From Clostridia bacterium (GTDB lineage: Bacteria; Bacillota; Clostridia; Christensenellales; CAG-138), in contig JAFWOT010000002.1 of NCBI GenBank assembly GCA_017509785.1, positions 124,001-188,000 on the forward strand: a DNA stretch of 64,000 nucleotides, read 5' to 3'. Below the pieces are notes generated by a model. That model was not told the DNA's origin. It saw nothing but the letters and a program-made list of their open reading frames with translations, and did no database searches. Positions 1 to 7,810 of the stretch are shown here, piece after piece (within the stretch, counting starts at the first letter, position 1; each line of letters begins with the position of its first letter). The translations under genes were made by a program, and so were the position numbers.

Positions 1-186
1 GCAGCCCTCCGGGTAGGGGCGGTAGGCCGAGACCAGCAGCAGCGAGACCTCCGCCCACGGGTATTCGGAGGCCTCCCAGACTATCGACGGCTCGTCGTCA
101 TGGCGCACAAAATCGGGCAAGGGCAAAAAGTATGCCCTTGCGAATCCGTATCCGTATGCGAGCGACCTGAGTTCCCCGTTGGTCAT
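1..186 (-). CDS. Partial gene, N-terminus only; possibly QueG-like 4Fe-4S protein
   Basis: Runs off the left edge; only the first 62 codons are present, read leftwards from an ATG that lies 10 bases after the glgA stop, so it is probably the last visible gene of the glg transcript. The visible part has no signal peptide. Its end, 'AEVSLLLVSAYRPYPEG', recalls the hydrophobic strand plus aromatic/proline turn in the N-terminal domain of epoxyqueuosine reductase-type proteins, which remove the epoxide oxygen in queuosine synthesis. The iron-sulfur cysteines that would prove this lie outside the window. No good Shine-Dalgarno is visible, consistent with translational coupling to glgA. Existence of the gene is likely; the family is a guess. 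Confidence 0.35.
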   Translation of the reverse strand, partial: MTNGELRSLAYGYGFARAYFLPLPDFVRHDDEPSIVWEASEYPWAEVSLLLVSAYRPYPEGC

Positions 187-196
187 TCTTTTTGTA

Positions 197-1624
197 TCAG
201 GCTTCGCGGTAGAGCCGGAGATATTTTCCCGCGCTCACGCGCCAGTCGAAATCGCACGCCATTGCGCGTTTGACCATATCGCGCCAGCGCTCCCTGTCGC
301 AGTAGAGATCCATCGCGAGCTCGGTGACGTAATTGAAAGCCTCCTGCCCGAGCCCGCAGAACGAGAACCCGTTGCCCGTGTTCTCGTACTTGTTATAGGG
401 GCGGACGGTGTCGTAAAGGCCGCCCGTCTCGCGCACGATGGGTATGCACCCGTAGCGGAGCGCCAGCAGCTGCGAAAGCCCGCAGGGCTCGAACCGCGAG
501 GGCATCAGGAACATATCCGCGCCCGCGTAGATGCGGCGCGAGAGCGCGTCGTTCATCTCACAGCGGAAAGCGAAGGCGGGGTTCTCCCATGCGAGGCGGC
601 CGAAGAAATCGACGTAGCGCTTGTCGCCCATGCCGAGCACGACCGCCTGCGCCCCCTCGCGCAGGAGCCGCGGCAGCAGCCCCGCTATGAGGTCGACGCC
701 CTTCTGATCGGTGAGGCGGGAAATGACCGCGAAGAGCGGCCTCGAGGCGTCCTCCGCAAGGCCGAGCTCCCGCAGGAGGGCGAGCTTGCATTTTTCCTTC
801 CCCTCGAGGGAATCGGCGGTGTAATTGGCTTCGAGCGCGGCGTCGGAGGCCGGATCGAAGAGCTTCGTCGAGATGCCGTTAAGTATCCCGCACAGATCCC
901 CCGCGCGGAGGCGCAGATCGAGATCCAGCGTCTCGCCGTAGGCGGGGGTGAGTATCTCCGCCGCGTAGGTGGGGGAGACGGTCGTCAGCTTATCGGCAAA
1001 GCGAATGCCGGCCTTCATCGCGGAGGCGCAGCCCGAATACTCGATGCTGTTGAGATCGTCCTGCCCGAGCGAGAGCAGATCCGCGACGAGCCCGCGGTCG
1101 CCTATCCCCTGGAAGCGGAGATTGTGTATCGTGAACACGGTCTTTATATTCGCGTAATCGGGGCGTATGCCGTACTGCTTCACGAGCAGGGGCACGTAGC
1201 CCGTCTGCCAGTCGTTGCAGTGGATGACGTCCGGCATGAAGCCGAGCCGCGGCAGGCTCTCCATCACGGCCTTGCAAAAGAAGCAGAAGCGCTCCGTCTC
1301 GAAATTTCCCGAGCCGTAGATATAGTCGCCGCCGAAATAGAATTCGTTGTCTATGAACCAGTAGGTCACGCCGTCCCGCACGTACTCGTCCACGCCGAGG
1401 TACTGGTTCCTCCAGCCGAGGTTGATCCGGGTATCGAACTTGTGCACGGTGTTGAAGCGGACCTCCTCGGGGATGCTCCCGTACTTCGGGATCATCACGC
1501 GCACCTCGGCGGAAGGATCGAGCTCCATGACGGCCTTGGGGAGAGTGCCCATCACGTCGGCAAGACCGCCCGTCTTTATGAAGGGCAGGCACTCCGAAGC
1601 GGCATAAAGTATCCTCATGCTCAT
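197..1624 (-). CDS. glgA: Glycogen synthase (ADP-glucose type, GT5)
   Basis: 475 aa, normal length for bacterial GlgA. It transfers glucose from ADP-glucose to the non-reducing end of a growing alpha-1,4-glucan in the cytoplasm. The N-terminal ADP-glucose binding signature KTGGLADV is at residues 17-24, and the C-terminal half holds the GT-B acceptor/nucleotide region with 'RFEPCGLSQLLALRYG', the usual GT5 motif containing the catalytic glutamate. The start ATG overlaps the glgD stop (ATGA) and has a GAAGGGG site 8 bases upstream, so the two are translationally coupled. Last complete gene of the glgB-C-D-A operon. No odd features. Confidence 0.97.
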   Translation of the reverse strand: MSMRILYAASECLPFIKTGGLADVMGTLPKAVMELDPSAEVRVMIPKYGSIPEEVRFNTVHKFDTRINLGWRNQYLGVDEYVRDGVTYWFIDNEFYFGGDYIYGSGNFETERFCFFCKAVMESLPRLGFMPDVIHCNDWQTGYVPLLVKQYGIRPDYANIKTVFTIHNLRFQGIGDRGLVADLLSLGQDDLNSIEYSGCASAMKAGIRFADKLTTVSPTYAAEILTPAYGETLDLDLRLRAGDLCGILNGISTKLFDPASDAALEANYTADSLEGKEKCKLALLRELGLAEDASRPLFAVISRLTDQKGVDLIAGLLPRLLREGAQAVVLGMGDKRYVDFFGRLAWENPAFAFRCEMNDALSRRIYAGADMFLMPSRFEPCGLSQLLALRYGCIPIVRETGGLYDTVRPYNKYENTGNGFSFCGLGQEAFNYVTELAMDLYCDRERWRDMVKRAMACDFDWRVSAGKYLRLYREA

Positions 1625-2742
1625 ACGTGGGTCCCCTTCCTCAGTATGACGGGGTAGGTCTCATGCCCGGAGAGCACGCGCCTCGGCCCGACCGTGACGC
1701 CCTTGTCGAGTATGACGCAGTCGAGGCTCGAGCCCTCGCCGACGTCCGCCGCCTGCATTATTATGCTGTTCCTGACGACGGCCCCCGGCGCGATGTGCAC
1801 GCCGCGGAAGAGCACGCTGTGCTCGACGCGCCCCTCTATCACGCAGCCGTCCGCGACGAAGGAATCCACCGCCGTTCCCCCGCCGACGTAGCTCGCGGGG
1901 AACTCGTCCTTGATCTTCGTGTAGATGGGATGCTCGTGGCTGAAGAGATCCTTCGAGACGGTCTTGTCGAGCAGGGCCATGTTGTGGCGGTAATAATCGT
2001 CCGTGGAATTGAGCCTCGCCACGTAGCCGGAGTATTCCCAGCCGCGGATGTTGAGGTTCCTCACGTTCGTCACGAGGACGTCGTTCGTGAAATCGTTCTT
2101 CGCGTGGGCGTAAGCGTCCTCAACGAGGTATTCGAGGGTCGTCTTTTCCATTATGAAGGCGTCGCAGCTCGTGAACTCGGTGTCCGTTTGGGCGGGGTTG
2201 AGCGCCAGATCGCACACGCGGCCGTTCTCATCGAACTTGATGCGAAGGTCGTCGAAGAGGTCGCGCCTGTCGCCTATGGGGGTGCGGTTGTACATTATCG
2301 TTATATCCGCGCCGGATTCGATATGGCTCCTGAGCATGGCGTTGAACGTGGTGTTGTAGATGGTGTGGCTGCCCATGAGTATGACGTACTTCTGGACGCT
2401 TCTCCTCACGTACCCCATGCAGGAGCGTATGGCGTCGACCGTCCCGCGGTACACGCCGGTGTTGTCATGCGTGACGAAGGGCGGCAGCACGAAGAGGCCG
2501 TCGCGCTTCCTGTGCAGATCCCACTCCTTGCCGCTCTCAAGGTGGTCCATGAGGGAGTGATAGTTCTTCTGCGCGATGATGCCCACGTTGTAGATCCCCG
2601 TGTTGACGAGATCGGAGAGCATGAAATCGATCGTGCGGTATCTCCCGCCGAAGGGGACCGCCGCGACGGAACGTGAGAACGTGAGCTCGCGAAGCTGCAT
2701 AGAGGCGTCGCCGGTGTAGATCAGACCGAATGCGTTTTCCAT
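1621..2742 (-). CDS. glgD: ADP-glucose pyrophosphorylase regulatory-type subunit GlgD
   Basis: 373 aa nucleotidyltransferase-fold protein with a C-terminal left-handed beta-helix (repeated hexapeptide-like turns from about residue 285). It is clearly homologous to the GlgC encoded just upstream but lacks the GlgC N-terminal GGxGxRL nucleotide loop: the corresponding region starts 'MENAFGLIYTGDASMQLREL'. In Firmicutes GlgD is known as a poorly active partner that raises activity of GlgC in a heterotetramer making ADP-glucose from glucose-1-phosphate and ATP. It starts 13 bases after glgC with a GGAGGAAGG site, and overlaps glgA by 4 bases. Presence of the pair supports a Firmicutes origin. Confidence 0.95.
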   Translation of the reverse strand: MENAFGLIYTGDASMQLRELTFSRSVAAVPFGGRYRTIDFMLSDLVNTGIYNVGIIAQKNYHSLMDHLESGKEWDLHRKRDGLFVLPPFVTHDNTGVYRGTVDAIRSCMGYVRRSVQKYVILMGSHTIYNTTFNAMLRSHIESGADITIMYNRTPIGDRRDLFDDLRIKFDENGRVCDLALNPAQTDTEFTSCDAFIMEKTTLEYLVEDAYAHAKNDFTNDVLVTNVRNLNIRGWEYSGYVARLNSTDDYYRHNMALLDKTVSKDLFSHEHPIYTKIKDEFPASYVGGGTAVDSFVADGCVIEGRVEHSVLFRGVHIAPGAVVRNSIIMQAADVGEGSSLDCVILDKGVTVGPRRVLSGHETYPVILRKGTHV

Positions 2743-2755
2743 GGTGCCTTCCTCC

Positions 2756-3958
2756 TTATTTGACTATCATACCGACGGGCACGCGGCGCCCGGCGGGCAC
2801 GGTGACGGAATTGGCGACGAGCGTGATATCCCCCGTGAGGGCGGTATCGTAATCCCCGTCCTCGGGCAGGCGCCCGGCGCCTATATGCGCGCCTTCGCCT
2901 ATTACGGCGCCTTCGCCTATTATCGCCTTGCTGATGACGGCGCCTTCGCCTATCATCGCGTTGGGCATTATTATCGAATCGGTTATTACCGCTCCCTTGC
3001 CTATGTGGACTCCCGTGAAGAGCACGCTCCGCTCGGCATGGCCGTAAACGACGCAGCCCTCGGAGATGAGGCAGTCGAGGAGCTTAGCCTCCGAGCCGAT
3101 GTAATGCGGGGGCATGGAGGGGCTCTTCGAGTAGATGCGCCACTGCTTGTCCGCGAGCTTGAATACCGGGTCCTTCCCAATGAGATCCATGTTCGCCTCC
3201 CAGAGCGAGCCGATCGTCCCGACGTCCTTCCAGTAGCCCTTGAAGCCGTAGGCGTAAAGATCGGCCCCCGCGCGGAGCAGGTTGGGAATTATGTTCTTGC
3301 CGAAATCGTGCGAGCTTTGCGGATCGTCGTTATCGTTGACGAGATAGGGCCTCAGGGTCTTCCAGTTGAATATGTAAATGCCCATCGAGGCCTTGTTGCT
3401 GCGGGGCTTTTTGGGCTTCTCCTCGAACTCGGTTATGCGGCCGTCCTCGTCGGTGTTCATTATGCCGAAGCGCGAGGCCTCCTCGATGGGGACCTCCAGC
3501 ACGGCGATGGTCGCCTCGGCCCGCTTCCGCTCGTGGAAGGCGAGCATCGCGGCGTAGTCCATCTTGTAGATATGGTCGCCCGAGAGTATGAGCACGTACT
3601 CGGGGTCGTACTGGTCGATGAAGGGGATGTTCTGGCAGACGGCGTTCGCCGTGCCGCTGTACCACTGCCCCTCCGAGCCCGAAACGTAGGGCGGGAGCAC
3701 GAATACGCCGCCGTTCATCCTGTCAAGATCCCACGGCTGCCCGGAGCCGAGATACGCGTTCAGCGCGAGGGGCTCGTACTGCGTCAGCACGCCGACGGTG
3801 TCGATATCCGAATTTACGCAGTTGGAGAGCGGGAAATCGATGATCCTGTACTTTCCGCCGAAGGGGACTGCGGGCTTTGCCATGCTTTTAGTGAGCACTC
3901 CGAGCCTCGAGCCCTGTCCGCCGGCAAGCAGCATGGCGATGATTTTTTTCTTTGGCAT
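2756..3958 (-). CDS. glgC: Glucose-1-phosphate adenylyltransferase (catalytic subunit)
   Basis: 400 aa. Catalyses ATP + glucose-1-phosphate to ADP-glucose + PPi, the committed step of glycogen synthesis. The N-terminal '[21 protein letters not shown]' region (from residue 9) contains the nucleotide-binding loop and conserved lysine. 'FEEKPKKP' in mid-protein is the sugar-phosphate binding motif, and residues from about 295 on show hexapeptide repeats (several 'xIGEGAVI' turns) of the beta-helix domain. The hexapeptide repeats also give a short tandem pattern in the DNA near 2885-2960. Third of four tightly spaced operon genes, 13 bases after glgB. Confidence 0.97.
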   Translation of the reverse strand: MPKKKIIAMLLAGGQGSRLGVLTKSMAKPAVPFGGKYRIIDFPLSNCVNSDIDTVGVLTQYEPLALNAYLGSGQPWDLDRMNGGVFVLPPYVSGSEGQWYSGTANAVCQNIPFIDQYDPEYVLILSGDHIYKMDYAAMLAFHERKRAEATIAVLEVPIEEASRFGIMNTDEDGRITEFEEKPKKPRSNKASMGIYIFNWKTLRPYLVNDNDDPQSSHDFGKNIIPNLLRAGADLYAYGFKGYWKDVGTIGSLWEANMDLIGKDPVFKLADKQWRIYSKSPSMPPHYIGSEAKLLDCLISEGCVVYGHAERSVLFTGVHIGKGAVITDSIIMPNAMIGEGAVISKAIIGEGAVIGEGAHIGAGRLPEDGDYDTALTGDITLVANSVTVPAGRRVPVGMIVK

Positions 3959-3971
3959 TTTCGTTTCCTCC

Positions 3972-5795
3972 TTATAGCCTGTAAAACGCGCCCTCGTATC
4001 CGAAGAGCGGCACGCGGAGGGTGCTTCCCTCGATCTGCGCCGAAACGCCCATGCGCGGATGGGTCGAGAACACGCAGCCGAGCGAGCTTCTTCCTCCGAG
4101 CTCGTCGAGTATGGGGGTGACGTCTATCTCATATCCTCCGTGTTCGCCGGAGGTGAAATTCAGTATGCAAATGAGCCCCTCGCCGGAAGCGGGATCGCGC
4201 CGGCGGAAGGCTATCACGCTGTGCTCCGCGTCCTCAAGCGAGAGCCAGCGGTAACCCTCCCACGCGGAGCGGTCGTTCCACAGGGCGGGCTGAGTGCGGT
4301 AGAACCAATTGAGCTGCTTTGAAAAGTTCTGGTACGAGCGGTGGTTTTCGTATTTTAAGAGGAACCATTCGAGCGAACGCCTGAAATCCCATTCTATGAA
4401 CTGGCCGAACTCGCTCCCCATGAATTCGAGCTTCTTCCCCGGGAACGCCGTCCGGTAGGCGAGCAGGAGCCTCAGCTGCGCGAACTGCGCGTCCGTGTTC
4501 CCCTGCATCCGCCCGATGAGCGAGCGCTTCCCGTGGACGACCTCGTCGTGCGAGAAGGCGAGCACGTAATCCTCCGAGAAGGCGTAGGTCATCTGGAAGG
4601 TGAGCTTATCCTGATGATACTTGCGGAAAACGCTGTCCAGCTCAAAATAGTAGAGCGTGTCGTTCATGAAGCCCATGTTCCACTTGTAGTCGAAGCCGAG
4701 CCCCTCGGGCCCCGTCACGTGCGGGTATGCGCTCGATTCCTCGGCGATGACGGCGGCGGGCGTGCGCTCGTGCACCGCGGCGTTAAGCTGCCTGATAAAA
4801 TCCACGGCGGCGTGATTCACGTTCGAGCCGTCGGGGTTCGGCCGCCATTCGGCCTTGCAGAAATCGTGGTAAAGAAGGCAGCTCACCGCGTCCACGCGGA
4901 GCCCGTCCACGCCGTACTGCTCGATGAGATAGAGCGCGTTCGAAATGAGATAGCTCCGCACGAAGGGCTTCTCAAGGTCGTAGAGGAGAGTCCCCCAGAG
5001 GGGCATTTCGGCGCGGAGCGGATCCTCGGATTCAAAGAGCGGAGTCCCGTCGAAGCGCCTCAGGCCGCAGTCGTCCTTCACAAAATGGGCGGGGACCCAG
5101 TCGAGTATAACGGCGAGCCCGGCCTCGTGAGCGCGGCGGACGAAGAGCCGCAGCTCCTCCGGCGTGCCGTAACGCGCCGTCACGGCGTACATGCCGCTCG
5201 TCTGATAGCCCCAGCTCTCGTCAAGAAGATGCTCCGAAACGGGCATGAGCTCGATCGCCGTATACCCCATATCCGCCGCGTAATCCACCAGCCTCGTCGA
5301 GGCGGCGACGAACGAGAGCCCCTTCTCCCACGAACCGAGGTGCACCTCGTAAATGGAAACGGGGCGGTCGTGCGCAAGGCGCCGCTCGCGGTTTTTGACC
5401 TTTTCGAGCGGCATGTCCCACACCACGGAGGCGTTCGCGGGGCGCATCTCGTTGCGGAGCGAGAAGGGATCGCTCTTTAAGACGAAGCGCCCGTCGGCCC
5501 CGCGCACGGCGTACTTGTAACGCTGCCCGCGGCAGGCAGGCCGCTCGATCCCCCACACGCCGAACTCCGGCATGAACTCCATGCTCTCGCCCTGCCAGTC
5601 GTTGAAATCGCCGACCAGCATCACGCTCTGAGCGTTGGGCGCAAAAACGAGGAAACGGAAATACTCCCCGTCCGCCCTGCGGGCGCCGAGCACACGATAG
5701 CAATCCTTCGCCCTCCCCTCAAGAAAAGCGTAAAGCTCCAGCCGATCGAGCTCCGAGAGCGCCGCGGAGCGGGTTTTCGCGTCAGTTCCGGTCAA
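3972..5795 (-). CDS. glgB: 1,4-alpha-glucan branching enzyme (GH13)
   Basis: 607 aa. Cuts alpha-1,4 chains and rejoins them as alpha-1,6 branches. Domains in order: N-terminal CBM48 (about residues 25-120, '[18 protein letters not shown]'), GH13 barrel (about 145-500) and a C-terminal beta domain. Catalytic residues are visible: nucleophile D302 in 'GLRVDAVS', acid/base E352 in 'VIAEES' and D417 in 'FSHDE'. The start is a TTG at 5795, placed 9 bases after GGGAGG; no in-frame ATG occurs nearby, so TTG is the only sensible start. First gene of the operon, preceded by a sigma-A type promoter at 5825-5853. Confidence 0.96.
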   Translation of the reverse strand: MTGTDAKTRSAALSELDRLELYAFLEGRAKDCYRVLGARRADGEYFRFLVFAPNAQSVMLVGDFNDWQGESMEFMPEFGVWGIERPACRGQRYKYAVRGADGRFVLKSDPFSLRNEMRPANASVVWDMPLEKVKNRERRLAHDRPVSIYEVHLGSWEKGLSFVAASTRLVDYAADMGYTAIELMPVSEHLLDESWGYQTSGMYAVTARYGTPEELRLFVRRAHEAGLAVILDWVPAHFVKDDCGLRRFDGTPLFESEDPLRAEMPLWGTLLYDLEKPFVRSYLISNALYLIEQYGVDGLRVDAVSCLLYHDFCKAEWRPNPDGSNVNHAAVDFIRQLNAAVHERTPAAVIAEESSAYPHVTGPEGLGFDYKWNMGFMNDTLYYFELDSVFRKYHQDKLTFQMTYAFSEDYVLAFSHDEVVHGKRSLIGRMQGNTDAQFAQLRLLLAYRTAFPGKKLEFMGSEFGQFIEWDFRRSLEWFLLKYENHRSYQNFSKQLNWFYRTQPALWNDRSAWEGYRWLSLEDAEHSVIAFRRRDPASGEGLICILNFTSGEHGGYEIDVTPILDELGGRSSLGCVFSTHPRMGVSAQIEGSTLRVPLFGYEGAFYRL

Positions 5796-5824
5796 GGATA
5801 TACTCCTCCCATTGTCTTTACCCT

Positions 5825-5853
5825 ATTATACCACGCGCGATATATTTTGTCAC
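5825..5853 (-). promoter_or_regulatory. Promoter of glgBCDA
   Basis: On the minus strand GTGACA (5853-5848), a 17-base spacer and a perfect TATAAT (5830-5825), about 30 bases upstream of the glgB start codon. No operator was recognised. Confidence 0.75.
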
Positions 5854-5922
5854 CGCTTTTTTTTGACGAAATATGAAAAAGAGCCTCCGCCCCCGCGCAT
5901 GGCTTTGCGCCTCATTTTTTGA

Positions 5923-5951
5923 TTGACTAACCGCCCCAGCCGATGTATAAT
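5923..5951 (+). promoter_or_regulatory. Promoter of tRNA-Leu
   Basis: TTGACT (5923-5928), 17-base spacer, perfect TATAAT (5946-5951); the tRNA begins 9 bases after the -10 box. This strong promoter would also drive transcription into the repeat array that follows the tRNA. Confidence 0.85.
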
Positions 5952-5960
5952 AAATCCCGC

Positions 5961-6043
5961 GCAGATGTGGTGGAACGGCATACACAGCGGACTTAAAATC
6001 CGCCGGCGAAAGCTTGAGGGTTCAAATCCCTCCATCTGCACCA
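5961..6043 (+). tRNA. tRNA-Leu (anticodon UAA)
   Basis: 83-base class II tRNA with encoded CCA. The acceptor GCAGATG pairs with CATCTGC (6033-6039), followed by A and CCA at 6041-6043. The anticodon stem GCGGA/TCCGC encloses loop CTTAAAA, giving anticodon TAA at 5994-5996. A long variable arm follows (CGGCGAAAGCTTG region), then a T-arm AGGG-TTCAAAT-CCCT. The encoded ACCA is also the first four bases of a 19-bp perfect stem that continues downstream (see the array entry). Confidence 0.97.
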
Positions 6044-6645
6044 AGAGAGGGTATCCCGACGGGATACCCTCTCTTGGTATATATAAATGAAGGGATTTGA
6101 AGGGCGTTAAGGAAATGCGAAGCATTTTCAGCCCAGGGTTTTGATCCCTGCACTTTTTGCGCCGTTCGGAGAACAAGCAAAAATGTGCGATAGGGTCAAA
6201 ACCTGATCCCTCCATCTGCACCAATACCCCCATAGCCCCCGGCTATGGGGGTATTGGTATAAATAGACGAAGGGATTTGAAGGGCGTGAAGGAAATGCGA
6301 AGCATTTTCAGCCCCGGGTTTTGATCCCTGCACTTTTTGCGCCGTTCGGAGAACAAGCAAAAATGTGCGATAGGGTCAAAACCTGATCCCTCCATCTGCA
6401 CCAAGAGAGGGTATCCCGACGGGATACCCTCTCTTGGTATATATAAATGAAGGGATTTGAAGGGCGTTAAGAAAATGCGAAGCATTTTCAGCCCCGGGTT
6501 TTTCGGCGCAGGGCGAGAACGAGCGGATGAGCGAGTTAGAGACCCGATGCGCGAAAAACAAATCCCTCCATCTGCAGAGGGACGAAGGGATTTGAAGGGC
6601 GCAGCAAAAGGGCAACGGTGCTGCGCTTATGCCGCCCCGGGTTTT
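6044..6645 (+). repeat. Tandem array of hairpin units each ending in a copy of the tRNA-Leu 3' end
   Basis: Three roughly 180-base units plus a shorter fourth. The sequence TCCATCTGCA recurs at 6031, 6211 and 6391 (exact 180-base period) and again at 6567. Copies two and three carry ACCA; the fourth does not. Each unit has: a 19-bp perfect stem starting in ACCA (6040-6082; 6220-6262; 6400-6442); an inverted copy of the T-arm strand (GAAGGGATTTGAA); a small stem-GAA-loop (near 6116-6134); and a third, longer imperfect hairpin (about 6140-6205). The stem sequences differ between units while pairing is kept: units 1 and 3 use GAGAGGGTATCCCG, unit 2 uses a quite different ATACCCCCATAGCC. The third hairpin is replaced in unit 3, and the small stem is replaced in unit 4 (GCGCAGC/GCTGCGC, about 6598-6627). 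Conserved blocks between the stems are GAAGGGATTTGAAGGGCG and CAGCCCCGGGTTTT. Function unknown; it could be repeated att scars, a mobile palindromic element family, or a structured RNA. Confidence 0.85.
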
Positions 6646-6831
6646 TGGCACGGCCGACGCCGCGACGTTCGCAATGAAGATGTAAAAGCGTATCGTCGAG
6701 GTGTTGTTTTCCACCGACTGGCTCACGACCTTGTATTCCATCCAGCAGCCGAGCTTGGCCGTCGCCGTGCCCGAGAACGAGCCGTTGATCATGCTGTATC
6801 CCGAATGTATCGGGGTCATTCTGTCCGCCAT
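6646..6831 (-). pseudogene. 5' fragment of a phage structural protein (DUF859-like)
   Basis: Starts at an ATG (6831) with a GGGAGG site and reads 'MADRMTPIHSGYSM', then 'KVVSQSVENNTSTIRFYIFI'. Alternation around 'QSVENNTSTIR' is typical of siphovirus minor structural proteins of the DUF859 type (seen in Streptococcus phage tail/lysis modules). After about 60 codons the phage-like sequence ends at the boundary of the tRNA-Leu repeat array; the frame then runs meaninglessly through the repeats to about 6376. So this is the 5' end of a gene cut off by the array. The assignment to the family is by eye. Confidence 0.6.
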
Positions 6832-6943
6832 TGCGTTCCTCCCTTCAGATTTTGGGCATACAAAAAGCACCGCCGGAGCAGTGCTGTCGATGATCCGATT
6901 GTGTTTTGATCAGTCCCGCATACGAGACGGGGTCACCGTTTCA

Positions 6944-7276
6944 TTACGCATAATGCGCATGCGAGTTGCTCGTGACGACCAGAATAATAACAAAGAGCAG
7001 CGCAGACGCGATAGAACCGATCAGGCAGACTTTTTTCAGGATATTGTTCTGAATGCCAAACAAAATCAAAACGGCGGATATTATACTGACCGCTATAAGA
7101 AACAGCTGCAGATATAACAGTATCGACTGATCGGACAGATCCAGCCTGTCGATCGGGCTCCTGTGCCAAACTCTGACTTCGCCATTTGGCATCAGTGTAC
7201 GGTCGGTATAAATTTTAAGGTTAAGCACGACCGCGAATACAACGTTTATAACGATCGATAATATGCTCAGTATCAT
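6944..7276 (-). CDS. Small integral membrane protein, function unknown
   Basis: 110 aa from the ATG at 7276, chosen because it has AAGGAG 7 bases upstream; an in-frame upstream start at 7321 lacks one. Three predicted membrane helices: residues about 2-20 ('ILSILSIVINVVFAVVL'), about 52-76 and about 84-103. A short polar loop 'RTLMPNGEVRVWHRSP' lies between helices 1 and 2. The C-terminus is short and His-containing (SNSHAHYA). It sits between two prophage fragments on the same strand, so it may be a phage accessory (moron) gene or a holin-like protein, but no family is recognised. Confidence 0.6.
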   Translation of the reverse strand: MILSILSIVINVVFAVVLNLKIYTDRTLMPNGEVRVWHRSPIDRLDLSDQSILLYLQLFLIAVSIISAVLILFGIQNNILKKVCLIGSIASALLFVIILVVTSNSHAHYA

Positions 7277-7353
7277 TCCCGGCTCCTTGCAAATGACGGT
7301 TTCACGAGCTGATTCTAACATACCCGCAAGGCAAATTCAACCGTTTATTGCGA

Positions 7354-7806
7354 TCACTCCGTTAATTTGAAATTGAGATTGTCCGACTCCGGCATCCACG
7401 CGAACGGGCCGATCTTCATGCCGGTAAGTATCTCGACCGTATTGACGTAAAGCTTGCCCGCGGAGAAATAAGCTATGGCGTTTTCCGTTGAGACGGAATC
7501 CTCATCGCCCGTGAAGAAGTAAAGGATATCGTTCTCGAGCTTCAGCTTTATGTTCGAGCTGCTTTCGCCGATGACGATGCCCGAAGCGATCATGCGGATG
7601 AACCCGTGTATCGCCTCGAACTGCTGGTTCATGTCGCCGTTGAGGTCGGATATCTCCGAGGTGGTCTCGTAGAAGTTCATCTCGATCGTTCCCGCCATTA
7701 CGGAGAGCGTGGTCATGACCGTGCTCTGAAACTGCTCGAAATCGGAGGTGGCGACGTAGTCCTCCAGCGCCGACATGATTATCTGCTGCGCGTACTGCAG
7801 GATAAC
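7354..7806 (-). pseudogene. C-terminal fragment of a phage tail (endopeptidase/tail-spike type) protein
   Basis: About 150 codons resembling the extreme C-terminus of phage minor structural/tail proteins: a helical part with 'QYAQQIIMSALEDYVATSD', then a beta-rich end 'GKLYVNTVEILTGMKIGPFAW' finishing in 'DNLNFKLTE'. There is no ribosome site before the only internal ATG (7776), and the frame extends back into the fic gene without homology, so the 5' part has been lost. The junction lies at about 7806-7811, exactly at the end of fic. Part of the prophage remnant. Confidence 0.6.
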
Positions 7807-7810
7807 AGTT

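Larger units (their letters stand above)
6646..7810 (-). mobile_element. Prophage remnant (end of a tail module)
   Basis: In minus-strand order: C-terminal piece of a tail protein (7806-7354), a small membrane protein (7276-6944) and the start of a DUF859-like structural gene (6831 on). This matches the usual order near the end of a siphovirus tail module, just before holin/endolysin. No integrase, capsid, holin or lysin gene is present. G+C is lower than in flanking housekeeping genes. It lies directly next to four copies of the tRNA-Leu 3' end, a classic integration target, which fits a prophage that integrated there and was largely deleted. Confidence 0.6.

Noticed and set aside
179..1657. 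Long open frames on the strand opposite glgA, glgD, glgC and other core genes (for example 179-1657, 2741-4120, 36939-38483)
   Set aside because: They mirror well-supported genes, have no ribosome sites, and encode Arg/Glu/Gly/Val-rich low-information proteins expected from GC-rich antisense codon bias.
5850..6485. Minus-strand open frames across the tRNA-Leu array giving 'VQMEG' peptides
   Set aside because: They are translations of the repeat and of the tRNA 3' end, have no ribosome sites and change with each unit; not genes.
6044..6576. CRISPR array
   Set aside because: The period is 180 bases, the units are almost wholly repeated with no unique spacers, and no cas gene is nearby.
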